From contig JAPLKN010000062.1 of NCBI GenBank assembly GCA_026388075.1, positions 1 to 41,148 on the forward strand: a stretch of DNA of 41,148 bases, read 5' to 3'. Positions within the stretch are counted from its first letter, which is position 1, and every line of letters starts with the position of its first letter. The stretch is from Elusimicrobiota bacterium (GTDB lineage: Bacteria > Elusimicrobiota > Endomicrobiia > Endomicrobiales > JAPLKN01). The notes beneath the pieces are model-generated. The model worked only from the letters and a program-made list of their open reading frames with translations. It was not told where the DNA came from and made no database searches. This document shows, one piece after another, positions 8,019-17,791 of the stretch. The translations under genes were made by a program, and so were the position numbers.

Positions 8019-10649
8019 TTATCTATTATATGCAGATTTTGCAGTTCCCTTTCTTTCAAGTTTTCCCCAGCCGATATGTATTCCATGCAGGGCGGTTTTA
8101 AAAGATTTTATAGCCACGGCATACATAATCTGTCTATAAAAAAATCGCTGAAAGAAAAGCCAGAATAATAATTTTTTATTTTCCTTTTCTAAACTAAATG
8201 CAACCAAAGCCCCGGCAAGCTCTATTAAAAAGAAAAACACGTACATAAATGCGATATAAGAAAGATTGCCCAGCGCTATAAAGAATGGCTGCCAGTCAAA
8301 ACGAAGAACTCCCCTTAAAAGCCAATAATGGAATGAGGTTATGACAGTCCAAAAAATAGTAAAATCTATAATCGGCGAAAGAAGCTGAAAAACTATCTGA
8401 AACAGCCATAAAGACGGCATCATTACCCAGCCGAAGCCGCCAAAACGGCCGAGCATATCTCTGTGTTTCCACAGACATTGTAATGTCCCAAATGTCCAGC
8501 GGAATCTTTGTTTAAAAAGTGTTTTTAAGGTATCGGGCGTTTCCGTATATCCGAATGCTTGAGTTTCATTTTCTATTCTCCAGCCATTTTGCCTCAACCG
8601 CCATGTTAGATCCATATCTTCAGCTAAGGTATCGCTTCTAAAATCCCCCGCACCCAGCACGGCCTCCCTTCGCCAAGCTCCGACGGCGCCGGGCACCACG
8701 GTTATCGCATTCATATATGAATACGCCCTGCGGTCAATATTTTGGCTGGTAATATATTCTATTTCTTGCCAATAAGTCAAAATATTTATTCTGTTTCCGA
8801 CTTTTACATTTCCTGCAACTGCCCCGACTTTTTTATCAGCAAAATGCCTTATCAGTTTTGATATAGTATCCCTTTCAAAGATGGTGTCGGCATCAAGACA
8901 AATTATTATTGCTCCCGAAGTTTGTTCAATTCCCTTATTTAAAGCTGCCGCTTTTCCCAGATTCTCTTGCCTAATTATTCTTATCTTGGGATTATTTCCA
9001 AAAAGACTCTGCGCGACATTAAAAGTATTATCTTTTGAACCGTCATCAATCAGAACAATTTCAAGGGGCTCGTATTTATTTTCCAAAACTGCATGAACGG
9101 TTTTTTCTATAACTTTTTCTTCGTTATAACAGGCTATAACTACGCTAACAAAGGGATGGTATTTATCGTTAAAAATATTTTTCTTTTCCCGTTTCCTTGA
9201 AAAAAGTGCCAGAGTTATTATAAAAATAACTTTTAATGTTCCTAGAATAATCGCTATAATAAAAAACAAGTGCAAAAGAACTTCAAATAAATAGGTGATT
9301 TCAAATACAATTCTGTCAACTCCTATCAAGACATTATCCTTAGAGTTGACCCTAGGCATAATCGTGTCCCTTGTCGTATTCATCAATTCAGATACTTTAA
9401 CAAACTTGTATCCCTCTTTAGAAAGAGTTTTTACAATAGGTTCTACAGCTGCCACGGTTTGAGAACGGTCTCCGCCTCCGTCGTGCAAAAGCACAGCATT
9501 ACCGTGCCCTTCATGAATTAATTGAATAACATTATCAGCGATGTCTTTTGAAGTGCGATGTTTTACTTTGCCATTCGGCAAAATCTCTGTAAGATTCCAG
9601 TCCTGCGGGTCAATATATTCCCCAACAGTAATATAACCGAATTTTGAAGCAAACACTATAGGCCAGACTTCTTCTGCGCTTGTTGGCTCTGCATCAGCAT
9701 TAAAGGGAGCTCTGAATAAAATAGTGGACCTCCCCAGAATGCTTTGTAAAATTCTATCAGTGCTATTCAGTTCCATTCTTGCACGTGTTTCTGAAATTTC
9801 CCCCATATTCGGGTGAGTCCATGAATGGTTGCCGATTTCATGTCCTTCTTCCCAAATGCGCTCAGCAACATCAGGATGACGTTCAAGATTTTCTCCTATG
9901 CAGAAAAAAGTGGCATAAATACCTAACTGCTTTAGCTTATCCAATATTTCAGAAGTGTAGGGCTCATAAGGCCCGTCGTCAAAAGTAAGAGCAACCATTT
10001 TGGGCTGAAGGCCGTTTCTTTCAAAAACAAAAGCAGACGGAAATGCTTCATAGGTTTCATCTGTGCACAAGCCGCTCAATTGGTCAATATCAATTGTGCG
10101 CAATCCTTTTTGCGGCATAGATTTAATTCTTAAAATATCACCCTCTCCTATGAAACTTACGTCATAAGGATAACTCATATTGTCCAATTGAGTCATATCC
10201 ATCGGTTTACTTATGCGTTCATGGTCAAAAAAACTCCATATTGACGGATCTTCTGACCCCAGGACCCAAAGTACAGCACCTTGAATATTTTCTTTTTGCG
10301 CTATTTCCCACTGATTGGCTGCTGTTACGGCATCAAGAAACCAAACTTCATGCATATTATTGCCATCATCCCTATAGCTGAAAGTCGGGTTAAGCGCGCT
10401 GGGATCAAAATCAATTATCTCAGCTGGCTTTTCATCCGGACGGTTATCCTTTGCGGTAATTAAAACTTCCTGAAAAGTCAAAGAATCCGCCCTTTTCTTT
10501 CTTTCATTCCAGTCATAAGCATAGTTTCCAAGCCCTACAACAAGTTTTTCTCTCGGAATTCTTTTAAGAGATTTCTTCAGAAGTTCTGTATACCATCCAA
10601 CTGAAAAAATCCGGCATAAGAGCATTTGTTTCATCGTCAAGTTTTTCAA
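8019..10649 (-). CDS. GH18 C-terminal part - NodB polysaccharide deacetylase - family 2 glycosyltransferase polyprotein
   Basis: Residues 17-150 are the C-terminal half of a GH18/PgaB-like barrel (VGWYTELLKK, IPREKLVVGLGNYAYDW). Residues 215-425 form a NodB deacetylase with TFDDGP (222-227), the metal-binding NHSWTHP (274-280), RAPFN (313-317) and LLHDGGGDRS (387-396). Two helices (about 450-485) lead to a GT2 domain with VSVVIACYNEE, LDADT (585-589), AEDMDLTWR and QRFRW, followed by C-terminal membrane helices, as in processive synthases such as PgaC or hyaluronan synthase. One polypeptide would thus polymerise and deacetylate/cleave a beta-linked aminosugar polymer. The TTG start given by the open frame is artificial: the true N-terminus is encoded at 10564-11328 in another frame, and a GH18 segment is missing at the junction near 10595-10612. 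The locus is probably a pseudogene, or the break is a sequence error. Confidence 0.85.
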   Translation of the reverse strand: MKNLTMKQMLLCRIFSVGWYTELLKKSLKRIPREKLVVGLGNYAYDWNERKKRADSLTFQEVLITAKDNRPDEKPAEIIDFDPSALNPTFSYRDDGNNMHEVWFLDAVTAANQWEIAQKENIQGAVLWVLGSEDPSIWSFFDHERISKPMDMTQLDNMSYPYDVSFIGEGDILRIKSMPQKGLRTIDIDQLSGLCTDETYEAFPSAFVFERNGLQPKMVALTFDDGPYEPYTSEILDKLKQLGIYATFFCIGENLERHPDVAERIWEEGHEIGNHSWTHPNMGEISETRARMELNSTDRILQSILGRSTILFRAPFNADAEPTSAEEVWPIVFASKFGYITVGEYIDPQDWNLTEILPNGKVKHRTSKDIADNVIQLIHEGHGNAVLLHDGGGDRSQTVAAVEPIVKTLSKEGYKFVKVSELMNTTRDTIMPRVNSKDNVLIGVDRIVFEITYLFEVLLHLFFIIAIILGTLKVIFIITLALFSRKREKKNIFNDKYHPFVSVVIACYNEEKVIEKTVHAVLENKYEPLEIVLIDDGSKDNTFNVAQSLFGNNPKIRIIRQENLGKAAALNKGIEQTSGAIIICLDADTIFERDTISKLIRHFADKKVGAVAGNVKVGNRINILTYWQEIEYITSQNIDRRAYSYMNAITVVPGAVGAWRREAVLGAGDFRSDTLAEDMDLTWRLRQNGWRIENETQAFGYTETPDTLKTLFKQRFRWTFGTLQCLWKHRDMLGRFGGFGWVMMPSLWLFQIVFQLLSPIIDFTIFWTVITSFHYWLLRGVLRFDWQPFFIALGNLSYIAFMYVFFFLIELAGALVAFSLEKENKKLLFWLFFQRFFYRQIMYAVAIKSFKTALHGIHIGWGKLERKGTAKSAYNR

Positions 10650-11328
10650 AATCGATATTAATTCCCTGAAAATGATTTTCTAAAAGCCAATTTTTTAAAT
10701 TATTTACAAACTTTTTTTGTTTTATCTTATTTGTTAAAAGGAATTTAACTCTTTTAAGGTCAAATTCACTGCCTTGAGCATTATTAATCATAGGCATGAT
10801 TACTAGATTATTTTTTCGAGCAATTTCAACAACTTCCTTGTTATGAAAAAGTATTTTGGGGTTCCAATCATAAAGGTCAAGGTTTTCACCGTCCTTAGAT
10901 AGATGCAGCCACTCCGGAATAAGCTGCGTCAGCTTATCTGCGTGCGCCTTTAGCGAGTGAATACCTGGCTCCTGCCATACTGTGTAGAATGCTGCAACAA
11001 CTTTTTCACCTTTGCTTTTAATATTTTTTGACTTAATATTTTTTTGTTTATCTTCAATCAGTAAAGAATTTACTTCCCGCCGAATCCTGTTCAAAATATA
11101 TTTCTGCATCTGCTTTTTTCTAACAGGAATTTTAGGAATAATTGAACGAAGAGTTCGATGCACTGGAGCAGAAATATTAAGAGCCGGACCTTTTGAAGGA
11201 ATAAATATCAGACTTACCAAAAAAATTGAACCTATTAGACCAAAAATCACACCTAGTATCAATGCAATTCTTTTGATAAATGGCCATCTTTTTTGAGAGT
11301 CATCGTAGAATATATGTCTTTGTTTCAT
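10564..11328 (-). CDS. N-terminal part of the GH18-NodB-GT2 polyprotein (frameshifted)
   Basis: The 254-residue frame starts with a cytoplasmic basic head (KQRHIFYDDSQKRWPFIKR) and one membrane anchor (about residues 21-46). It continues with a GH18-like half-barrel: VVAAFYTVWQEPGIHSLKAH, LTQLIPEWLHL and the catalytic-strand motif FQGINIDFEKLDDE. GH18 normally has D-x-x-D-x-D-x-E here; in this family GINIDFE is the equivalent. Homology stops after ALMPDFF, and the next recognisable GH18 sequence, VGWYTELLKK, is in the neighbouring frame. In comparable fusions about 60-65 residues (containing the MAYD-type strand) lie between these points, so a deletion plus frameshift is inferred. Residues after DFFS are out-of-frame. 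Confidence 0.75.
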   Translation of the reverse strand: MKQRHIFYDDSQKRWPFIKRIALILGVIFGLIGSIFLVSLIFIPSKGPALNISAPVHRTLRSIIPKIPVRKKQMQKYILNRIRREVNSLLIEDKQKNIKSKNIKSKGEKVVAAFYTVWQEPGIHSLKAHADKLTQLIPEWLHLSKDGENLDLYDWNPKILFHNKEVVEIARKNNLVIMPMINNAQGSEFDLKRVKFLLTNKIKQKKFVNNLKNWLLENHFQGINIDFEKLDDETNALMPDFFSWMVYRTSEEIS

Positions 11329-11432
11329 TTTTTTAAGAAAACAGGGACACCGCCTAATTAAATAAACCGAAATGAAAAGTAGGCATTATCCCTTTTTTAA
11401 AATTAATTTTAATATATTTAAAGAATCCTATC

Positions 11433-12281
11433 TTATTTCTTCTTTTCTTTTAATTTAAACGCATCTAAAAATTCATTTATGCTTTCCCAATACAAAGGGC
11501 TATAGCTCATACTGTTATGATCTGCTCCTTTGATTGACACAATTTTATAAGGCCCGCCCCATTTTTTAACAAGGTTTTCGGAAAATTCCGGCTCAACGGT
11601 AGTATCCTGATCAGCAATTAAAACAAGTAGAGGTGCGGTAATGGATGATGAAAATGAAATTGAGTCAAATTTATGCCTCAAAAGCAAACCAATCGGAGCG
11701 TAAGGGAAATCTTTTTTTGCAATACTTATCAAACTATCGTAGGGTGAAACAAGAATTATCCCTTTTGCTGACCTGTTTTTTGCCAAATAAACGGCAACCC
11801 CTGTGCCTATGCTTCTTCCAAAAATAACGATGTTTTTATTATCAATATCATTTCTTTGGGAAAAATAATCGTATATAGCTAAAGCATCGTTATAAAATTC
11901 CTTTTCGCCGGGTTTTCCTTCACTCAATTCATAACCCCTATAGTTTATCAAACCTAGCGACCATTCTTTAAAATATTTTGACTGTTTTATTACGTCTGAA
12001 AGAACGTCCGCATTTCCTCCGAAATATATTATAAGCGGTGTTTTCTTATTAATTGTATTTTTTACAAGCCACCCTCTAATTATCACATTGTCAGAAGTTT
12101 TAATACTGACTTCTTCAGCATTTTTATATTTTGTTTTTATTTCCTTTAAAGTACTAATAGGTGTTGACTGAGGGAAAAAAATGAATTTTTCCTGACTGAA
12201 ATATAATAATGCCATAAAAGCACAATAGGCAATAAAAACACTTACAGCAATTCTTGTAAATGACTGAAATAGCGAACCCAT
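11433..12281 (-). CDS. Membrane-anchored alpha/beta hydrolase (Bem46/YfhR-like)
   Basis: From the ATG at 12281 the protein has 282 residues. A single N-terminal helix (about 7-27) is followed by FIFFPQ, typical of the Bem46-like group. The hydrolase fold shows PLIIYFGGNA (oxyanion region), the nucleophile elbow GRSIGTG, an acid in LIADQDTTVEP and the histidine in KGADHNSMSY: a complete Ser-Asp-His triad. These proteins are esterases or acyl hydrolases facing the cytoplasm or periplasm; the substrate is unknown. The start lies 2 bases after the DUF2207 stop, and the Shine-Dalgarno GGAGG is provided by that gene's terminal glycine codons. A longer frame from 12458 is rejected because its Arg-rich extension is the DUF2207 Gly-tail read in another frame. 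Confidence 0.85.
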   Translation of the reverse strand: MGSLFQSFTRIAVSVFIAYCAFMALLYFSQEKFIFFPQSTPISTLKEIKTKYKNAEEVSIKTSDNVIIRGWLVKNTINKKTPLIIYFGGNADVLSDVIKQSKYFKEWSLGLINYRGYELSEGKPGEKEFYNDALAIYDYFSQRNDIDNKNIVIFGRSIGTGVAVYLAKNRSAKGIILVSPYDSLISIAKKDFPYAPIGLLLRHKFDSISFSSSITAPLLVLIADQDTTVEPEFSENLVKKWGGPYKIVSIKGADHNSMSYSPLYWESINEFLDAFKLKEKKK

Positions 12282-12283
12282 TT

Positions 12284-14212
12284 CTACCAACCTCCTCCAC
12301 CGCCGCCGCCGCCCCCACCGGACCCTCCGCCACCGCCGCCTCCGCTTGAAGATCCCGGAGCCGTAGAAGATGATGATATTGCGCTTGTAAAAGAACTTGC
12401 AAAGGAAGAAGCAAAAATTGGCAAGCCGGATGCAGCCCAGGCAGTTCCGGAATACCAAGCGGGCGAATATTGGTTTCCGCCGACCGTAGCCGTAGAAAAC
12501 ACATCAGCAAAATATTCGGCCCACTTTTGTTCCACTCCTAAAGCTAACGCATACGGAAGATATTTTTCAAATATTTCAGGTTTTTTTTCAGGCTGAATAA
12601 TAAAATTCAGCCTGTCCTTTTCTGCAACGGAAAGATACATTTTAAATCCTTCAATCTTATCCATCAATTTCCGCCCCAAAACCGTTGGAGCTTTCAAAAG
12701 ATAATAGAAAATGATATTAAGTGAAACCATAAGAATCAAAATTAAAAATATCGGAGCGGAGGTGGCATTAATAAATGCAAATGTGCCAAAAACTTCTCCG
12801 GCTATAAAAGGAATGCTAAAAAGTGTCAGAAAAATAGCGGCTCCGCTGGAATATAGCCTGCCTATTCCTGTTCCATACAAAACACCCTTCCATAGGCTTA
12901 CCACTTGCGTTAATAAAGCCGCAACACCGAATGTCCATATTGTAAGCCAGATTGACATAAATATTGCTAACGATGACCTGTCTGCATCGCCTGTAAACAC
13001 GCTTGCTGCAATAAATACAGCCGAAAATATTGCTCCGGGTATAAAAAAATTTACATTAGTAACAAAATGGTGTTTTTCATAATTTGTTTGTAATGATTTT
13101 TTTAATATTTCTATCGAATTACGAATTATTTCGTGATTAGTATTCTTAAGATCTATCTTTCCGGTACCACTCACTAATGAGCCTAAAATATTTTGTTCTG
13201 TTTTATCCAGAAGTTCTTCATTTTTACCCGTTCGAATAATGCTATACGCGCCGTTTTCATTTTCAATTCTAAGAATCCCTTTCACCGCCAAATTTATCAG
13301 CATAGCTGCAAACGCTTTATTATCATAGCCCATTTTCATTACAAAACGCATTGCTTGAGGTGAAATATTATCAGGCGGAGAATAAATGGGAATTATTATT
13401 CCTTTCTCGGGGTCTTTACCTACCTTAGCCCAGGCAACGAAATAATAGAAGAAAATAACGACAAAACCGATAATTCCCAAGAAAAGATTTTTATTATCGC
13501 GCAAAACATATATAATTTTTTCTTTCAATGCCGGCTCTTTCACAAAACCTTTTTGCCATGACAATAGGATTGTAAACCCTTCATAAGATTTAAGCGGCCG
13601 AGTGATAATAAAATTTATTTTCCCGGACGGATCCATATCTTTTGAAAAATACTTATTCCGAGAACCTTGAGGCCCGGTAAAACCATCTATTTCAATAATA
13701 CTTTTTGAGGCGCCTTCGGGAAGCACAACGGTAGCAGAAGCTTCATCTATCGGGAAAAACCACCCGTTTCCCGTTACGTTCCAATAAAGTTCATCCTTAT
13801 CCTTAAAAAAACCCAGCTGGCGGTTTGTATAATATTTTATTTCATATGTATATTCTCCGGGAACAAGTAAAACATCTTTTCTGCCGATATAAATACGTAT
13901 CCCATTGATTTTATTCCCAAAATGGTACGGCTCGCTTATGCCGTTTTTATAGACACCGATTAATTTAAAATCTACCTTGTAGGTGTTTCCATATATATCC
14001 TTGTATTTTGTCGGGAAATCTCTATATATCCCGTGCTTTATTTGACTGCCGACACAAGAAACCTTAATGGTTTCATTTACCAGCATTGAACCGTCTTTTT
14101 GAACAGAAATGTCGCTATGCCAGTTCAGAATTCTTTCCGGCTCTTGCGCCATTAAACAGTTACCGCAAACAGTCAATAAAAATGCCAGAATTAACAATAT
14201 TTTTTTATTCAT
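12284..14212 (-). CDS. DUF2207 membrane protein with poly-glycine tail
   Basis: The 642-residue protein has a signal peptide (about residues 1-22, CGNCLMAQEP). An extracytoplasmic DUF2207 beta domain follows (ILNWHSDISVQKDGSMLVNE, IKHGIYRDFPTKY, YTYEIKYYTNRQLGFFKDKD, ELYWNVTGNGW). Next come a helix near 245-262, a winged-helix-like cytoplasmic segment (about 285-350), paired helices at 390-430 and 455-510, and an ordered region with a PYALALGVEQKWAEYF motif. The tail after residue 620 is almost pure Gly/Ser ending in Trp, a hallmark of the family. It overlaps the LemA gene by 4 bases (ATGA). LemA plus DUF2207 pairs are common across bacteria; the role is unknown but envelope-related. Confidence 0.88.
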   Translation of the reverse strand: MNKKILLILAFLLTVCGNCLMAQEPERILNWHSDISVQKDGSMLVNETIKVSCVGSQIKHGIYRDFPTKYKDIYGNTYKVDFKLIGVYKNGISEPYHFGNKINGIRIYIGRKDVLLVPGEYTYEIKYYTNRQLGFFKDKDELYWNVTGNGWFFPIDEASATVVLPEGASKSIIEIDGFTGPQGSRNKYFSKDMDPSGKINFIITRPLKSYEGFTILLSWQKGFVKEPALKEKIIYVLRDNKNLFLGIIGFVVIFFYYFVAWAKVGKDPEKGIIIPIYSPPDNISPQAMRFVMKMGYDNKAFAAMLINLAVKGILRIENENGAYSIIRTGKNEELLDKTEQNILGSLVSGTGKIDLKNTNHEIIRNSIEILKKSLQTNYEKHHFVTNVNFFIPGAIFSAVFIAASVFTGDADRSSLAIFMSIWLTIWTFGVAALLTQVVSLWKGVLYGTGIGRLYSSGAAIFLTLFSIPFIAGEVFGTFAFINATSAPIFLILILMVSLNIIFYYLLKAPTVLGRKLMDKIEGFKMYLSVAEKDRLNFIIQPEKKPEIFEKYLPYALALGVEQKWAEYFADVFSTATVGGNQYSPAWYSGTAWAASGLPIFASSFASSFTSAISSSSTAPGSSSGGGGGGGSGGGGGGGGGGW

Positions 14213-14757
14213 GCTAGTTTTATCTCGGGAGGCATTTTTTGAGTTGCAAACTCTATCTCAAAAAAATCCTCAGCTTTAAACTTAAATAAATTGGCCACGA
14301 TGTTAGAAGGAAAAGACAATATCAATGTATTATAATCTCTTACGGTACCGTTATAATAGCGCCGCGCATATTGAATCTGTTCTTCCACATTAGATATGTT
14401 TTTTTGCAGGTCAATAAAGCTTTGGTTTGCTTTAAGGTCAGGATACGCCTCAGCTACGGCAAGCAATGTTTTAGCTATTTTTGATACGTCATTTTGTAAC
14501 GAAGCTTTTTCGTTTATTGTTTGAGAAGACTCTATTTTACTTCTCATTTCAGTAATTTTTTCAAACAATCCTCTTTCATAAGTACTATATGATTTAACCG
14601 TATCAGCAAGCATGGGCAAAAGGTCAAACCTCCGTTTCAGTTGAACATCTATGTCGCTCCATGCCGCTTTCACTTTGTATTTCAGGGTTATAAGCCTATT
14701 ATAGAGAATAATAAAAATCAAAATAGCAATTGAAATTAATGTTAATACATAAACCAT
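14209..14757 (-). CDS. lemA: LemA family protein
   Basis: This 182-residue LemA protein has an N-terminal helix (about 2-20, VLTLISIAILIFIILYN), then the four-helix coiled bundle with the family signatures VKAAWSDIDVQLKRRFDLLP, AVAEAYPDLKANQSFIDLQ, EEQIQYARRYYNGTVRDYN and the near-terminal FPSNIVANLFKFK. A GGGAGG sits 6 bases before the ATG. LemA proteins have a short periplasmic head and a helical body; their function is not settled, though neighbours are often DUF2207, TPM or peptidase genes. Here it overlaps the DUF2207 gene and follows a minimal zincin gene by 9 bases, which suggests one transcript. Confidence 0.92.
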   Translation of the reverse strand: MVYVLTLISIAILIFIILYNRLITLKYKVKAAWSDIDVQLKRRFDLLPMLADTVKSYSTYERGLFEKITEMRSKIESSQTINEKASLQNDVSKIAKTLLAVAEAYPDLKANQSFIDLQKNISNVEEQIQYARRYYNGTVRDYNTLILSFPSNIVANLFKFKAEDFFEIEFATQKMPPEIKLA

Positions 14758-14766
14758 AAGACCTCC

Positions 14767-15123
14767 CTAGTATCCTAATTTACGAATTCCTTCTTCAGAA
14801 AAACCGAAATAATGGCCGATTTCATGAATAACCGTTTTAATTATCTGATTTTTCATTTCTTGATGACTTTTAAATACCTGCTCAAAACTGCTTTTATAAA
14901 GTTCAATTCTTGTCGGTTCAGTCTGCATATTAAAAAATCTTCCGTAAGGAACTCCGATAAATATTCCAAATACTATTTTTCCTTTATACCTTTCTAAAAC
15001 GGTTGCCGGAGGGTTTTCGCGCGGAATAAGTTTTATTTGATTCTTTTTTAAAATATCTTTAAATTCTTTTGGCAATCTCGAAACTGCTAAATTGATAATC
15101 TTTTCAAATTCTTTGAGAGTCAT
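14767..15123 (-). CDS. Minimal zincin-like metallopeptidase (PF06262 type)
   Basis: The 118-residue protein carries IHEIGHYFGFSEE near its C-terminus, an HExxHxxG zinc motif with a downstream glutamate, as in the Zincin_1 (PF06262) family. Upstream sequence VFGIFIGVPYGRF and PTRIELYKSSFEQVF also fits this group, whose members are about 110-130 residues long. It is cytoplasmic, with no signal peptide. Peptidase activity is assumed from the motif rather than shown for most members. It lies first in the zincin-lemA-DUF2207-hydrolase run; the Shine-Dalgarno sequence is weak. Confidence 0.82.
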   Translation of the reverse strand: MTLKEFEKIINLAVSRLPKEFKDILKKNQIKLIPRENPPATVLERYKGKIVFGIFIGVPYGRFFNMQTEPTRIELYKSSFEQVFKSHQEMKNQIIKTVIHEIGHYFGFSEEGIRKLGY

Positions 15124-15188
15124 ATTGTTATTGGATTCATTTTATTTTTCTTGGGCTTTCAGTTTTTGTAGCTACCTGTCTACTGTCT

Positions 15189-15234
15189 GCCCTTCGACTT
15201 GGTTCGACTTCGCTCACCACGGGACGCTCAGGGC
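15189..15234. repeat. Dispersed intergenic palindromic repeat
   Basis: The segment starts GCCCTTCGACTT and ends CGCTCAGGGC, giving a stem with short complementary ends and a TTCGACTT direct repeat inside. Its base composition differs from its neighbours. It sits between the intact pcm and zincin genes, like the other small repeat elements in this window. Confidence 0.4.
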
Positions 15235-15245
15235 TATGCTAACCC

Positions 15246-15890
15246 CTACCTACTGTCTTCACCCATTCCATACTTTCCCACAAGAGGAACAAAAGTGCAG
15301 CCATCAAGCTTTTGAATTGTCATTTTCCCATTAATTTTTTCAACTACAGAACAAAGCTGAAAATAACGTTCCCCCAAAGGAACAACCATTTTTCCTTTTT
15401 CGGCCAGTTGTTCAAAAAGTTTCGGCGGAACTTTATCGGCGGCGGCAGTAATTAGAATTCTGTCAAACGGGGATTTTTCGTCCCAGCCAAGAGTTCCGTC
15501 GCCAGTTTTAAAAAATATATTTTTGTAGCCCATTTTATTCAAAATCCTCTGAGCATTACTTGATAAAACCTCTATTGTCTCAACTGTATAAATTTCATCG
15601 GCCAGTTCAGCCAGGACAGCTGTTTGATAACCTGAGCCCGTACCTATTTCTAATACTTTTTCTTTACCCGTTAGCTTAAGCAATTCGCTCATCCATGCAA
15701 CCATATACGGCTGAGAAATTGTCTGCCCTTCTCCAATGGGAAGAGGCCCGTCTTCATAAGAAAATTCCTTTAGTTTTTCAGGAACAAATAAGTGACGCGG
15801 CACTTTTTCCATTGCAGATAAAACCCTTTTATCGGATATCCCTCTCGGTATAAGCTGTTGCTGAACCATTTGCAATGTATTTTTGTCCAT
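15246..15890 (-). CDS. pcm: Protein-L-isoaspartate O-methyltransferase, intact
   Basis: From ATG at 15890 the enzyme has 214 residues, the normal family length. Motifs in order: [39 protein letters not shown] (active-site Ser), [18 protein letters not shown] (SAM motif I), YTVETIEVLSSNAQ, FKTGDGTLGW, FDRILITAAADKVPP (motif III) and MVVPLGERYFQ. It transfers a methyl group from S-adenosylmethionine to L-isoaspartyl residues, starting their repair. No signal peptide is present, so it acts in the cytoplasm, unlike its exported deleted paralogue. The TTG start at 15923 is rejected: it falls inside a perfect 12-bp inverted repeat. Only 250 bases separate the leader from the ahcY terminator, and the SAM by-product it makes is the ahcY substrate. 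Confidence 0.93.
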   Translation of the reverse strand: MDKNTLQMVQQQLIPRGISDKRVLSAMEKVPRHLFVPEKLKEFSYEDGPLPIGEGQTISQPYMVAWMSELLKLTGKEKVLEIGTGSGYQTAVLAELADEIYTVETIEVLSSNAQRILNKMGYKNIFFKTGDGTLGWDEKSPFDRILITAAADKVPPKLFEQLAEKGKMVVPLGERYFQLCSVVEKINGKMTIQKLDGCTFVPLVGKYGMGEDSR

Positions 15891-15901
15891 ATTATTGAAC
15901 C

Positions 15902-15929
15902 CAAATTTTGCAACAGGTTGCAAAATTTG
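15902..15929 (-). promoter_or_regulatory. Perfect 12-bp inverted repeat in the pcm leader
   Basis: The sequence CAAATTTTGCAA, four bases CAGG, then TTGCAAAATTTG forms a perfect dyad centred about 25 bases before the pcm ATG. It could be an operator for a dimeric regulator or an RNA hairpin near the ribosome-binding region. No matching copy was seen elsewhere in the window. Confidence 0.4.
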
Positions 15930-16233
15930 TCCCGAAGGGACAGCCCGTCATCGACAAGCTGGGTTAACCCCGCACCATTTTTAACTTGCACAACTAAATG
16001 TTTGCAGGGTTTCCAGCTGATATTCATTTAAAGTGCTTTAATTTTCAGCATTTTTCAATGGTGCGGCACTACGTGCAGATTTTTCTATTGCAAAATCTGG
16101 GTTGAATTTTCATCTTCTAGAATTAATCTAATTTATAATTTTTTTGTGGAAAAATATGATAAAAATTCCTTTACTTATGTTAAATTTAAGTTTATCAAAA
16201 GAGTAGCAATATTTCAATTGTTTCTAAAAATAA
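15930..16233. other. Gene-free stretch with inverted repeats
   Basis: Between the pcm leader and the ahcY terminator no coding frame is convincing. The stretch contains CCGCACCATT (15970-15979) with its exact complement AATGGTGCGG (16057-16066), and CAGATTTT (16076-16083) with AAAATCTG (16092-16099). The left part (15930-15960, CCCGAAGGGACAG) is richer in GC, like the dispersed repeats. The right part is plain AT-rich DNA that may hold the pcm promoter, though none is clear. Confidence 0.45.
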
Positions 16234-16259
16234 AAAAGCCCAATTAACATTGGGCTTTT
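16234..16259 (-). terminator. Rho-independent terminator of ahcY
   Basis: The minus strand reads AAAAGCCCAAT, loop GTTA, ATTGGGCTTTT, followed by TTATTTTTAG. An 11-bp stem with a U-rich tail begins about 20 bases after the ahcY stop codon. The symmetry means it could also work on the plus strand, but no plus-strand gene is nearby. Confidence 0.8.
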
Positions 16260-16281
16260 CTTTAAGCAAAATGAAATATTT

Positions 16282-17562
<1,281 letters not shown>

Positions 17563-17605
17563 TCAGGACCTATTTCATTGTTCCGGCTCGATAGGTATGG
17601 CTCGA

Positions 17606-17660
17606 CTGGCTTCCGCCGCGGCGGACCGGAACGCTCCCCGAGGGAAACTAAGTTTCCCTT
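17606..17660. repeat. GC-rich palindromes between metK and ahcY
   Basis: TCCGCCGCGGCGGA (17612-17625) is fully self-complementary, and AGGGAAACT-A-AGTTTCCCT (17641-17659) is a perfect 9-bp inverted repeat. They lie in the 253-base gap between metK and ahcY, which also contains a TCC-TTTC-AGGA mini-hairpin near 17558. The gap resembles other dispersed repeat blocks here. I looked for SAM or SAH riboswitch consensus features and did not find them. Confidence 0.5.
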
Positions 17661-17791
17661 CGGCGCTCCCCCTCTGCTCCGCTTTTTGAACCAAAACATC
17701 GGGGATCGCTGAACCCTTCTAAAAGGATTTGCTTCATTGTGATAAGAAATGCTTATTTGTATATATTTTATTACTCGCTATTTACAGTTTT

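Noticed and set aside
11341-11360. Short GGGACACCGCCTAATTA segment resembling the AATTAGGGACAC arms
   Set aside because: Similarity is only partial and no partner arm lies nearby; listing it as a repeat would be guesswork.
12282-12458. N-terminal extension of the alpha/beta hydrolase
   Set aside because: The extra residues are Arg-rich because they read the DUF2207 glycine codons in another frame; the ATG at 12281 with GGAGG fits better.
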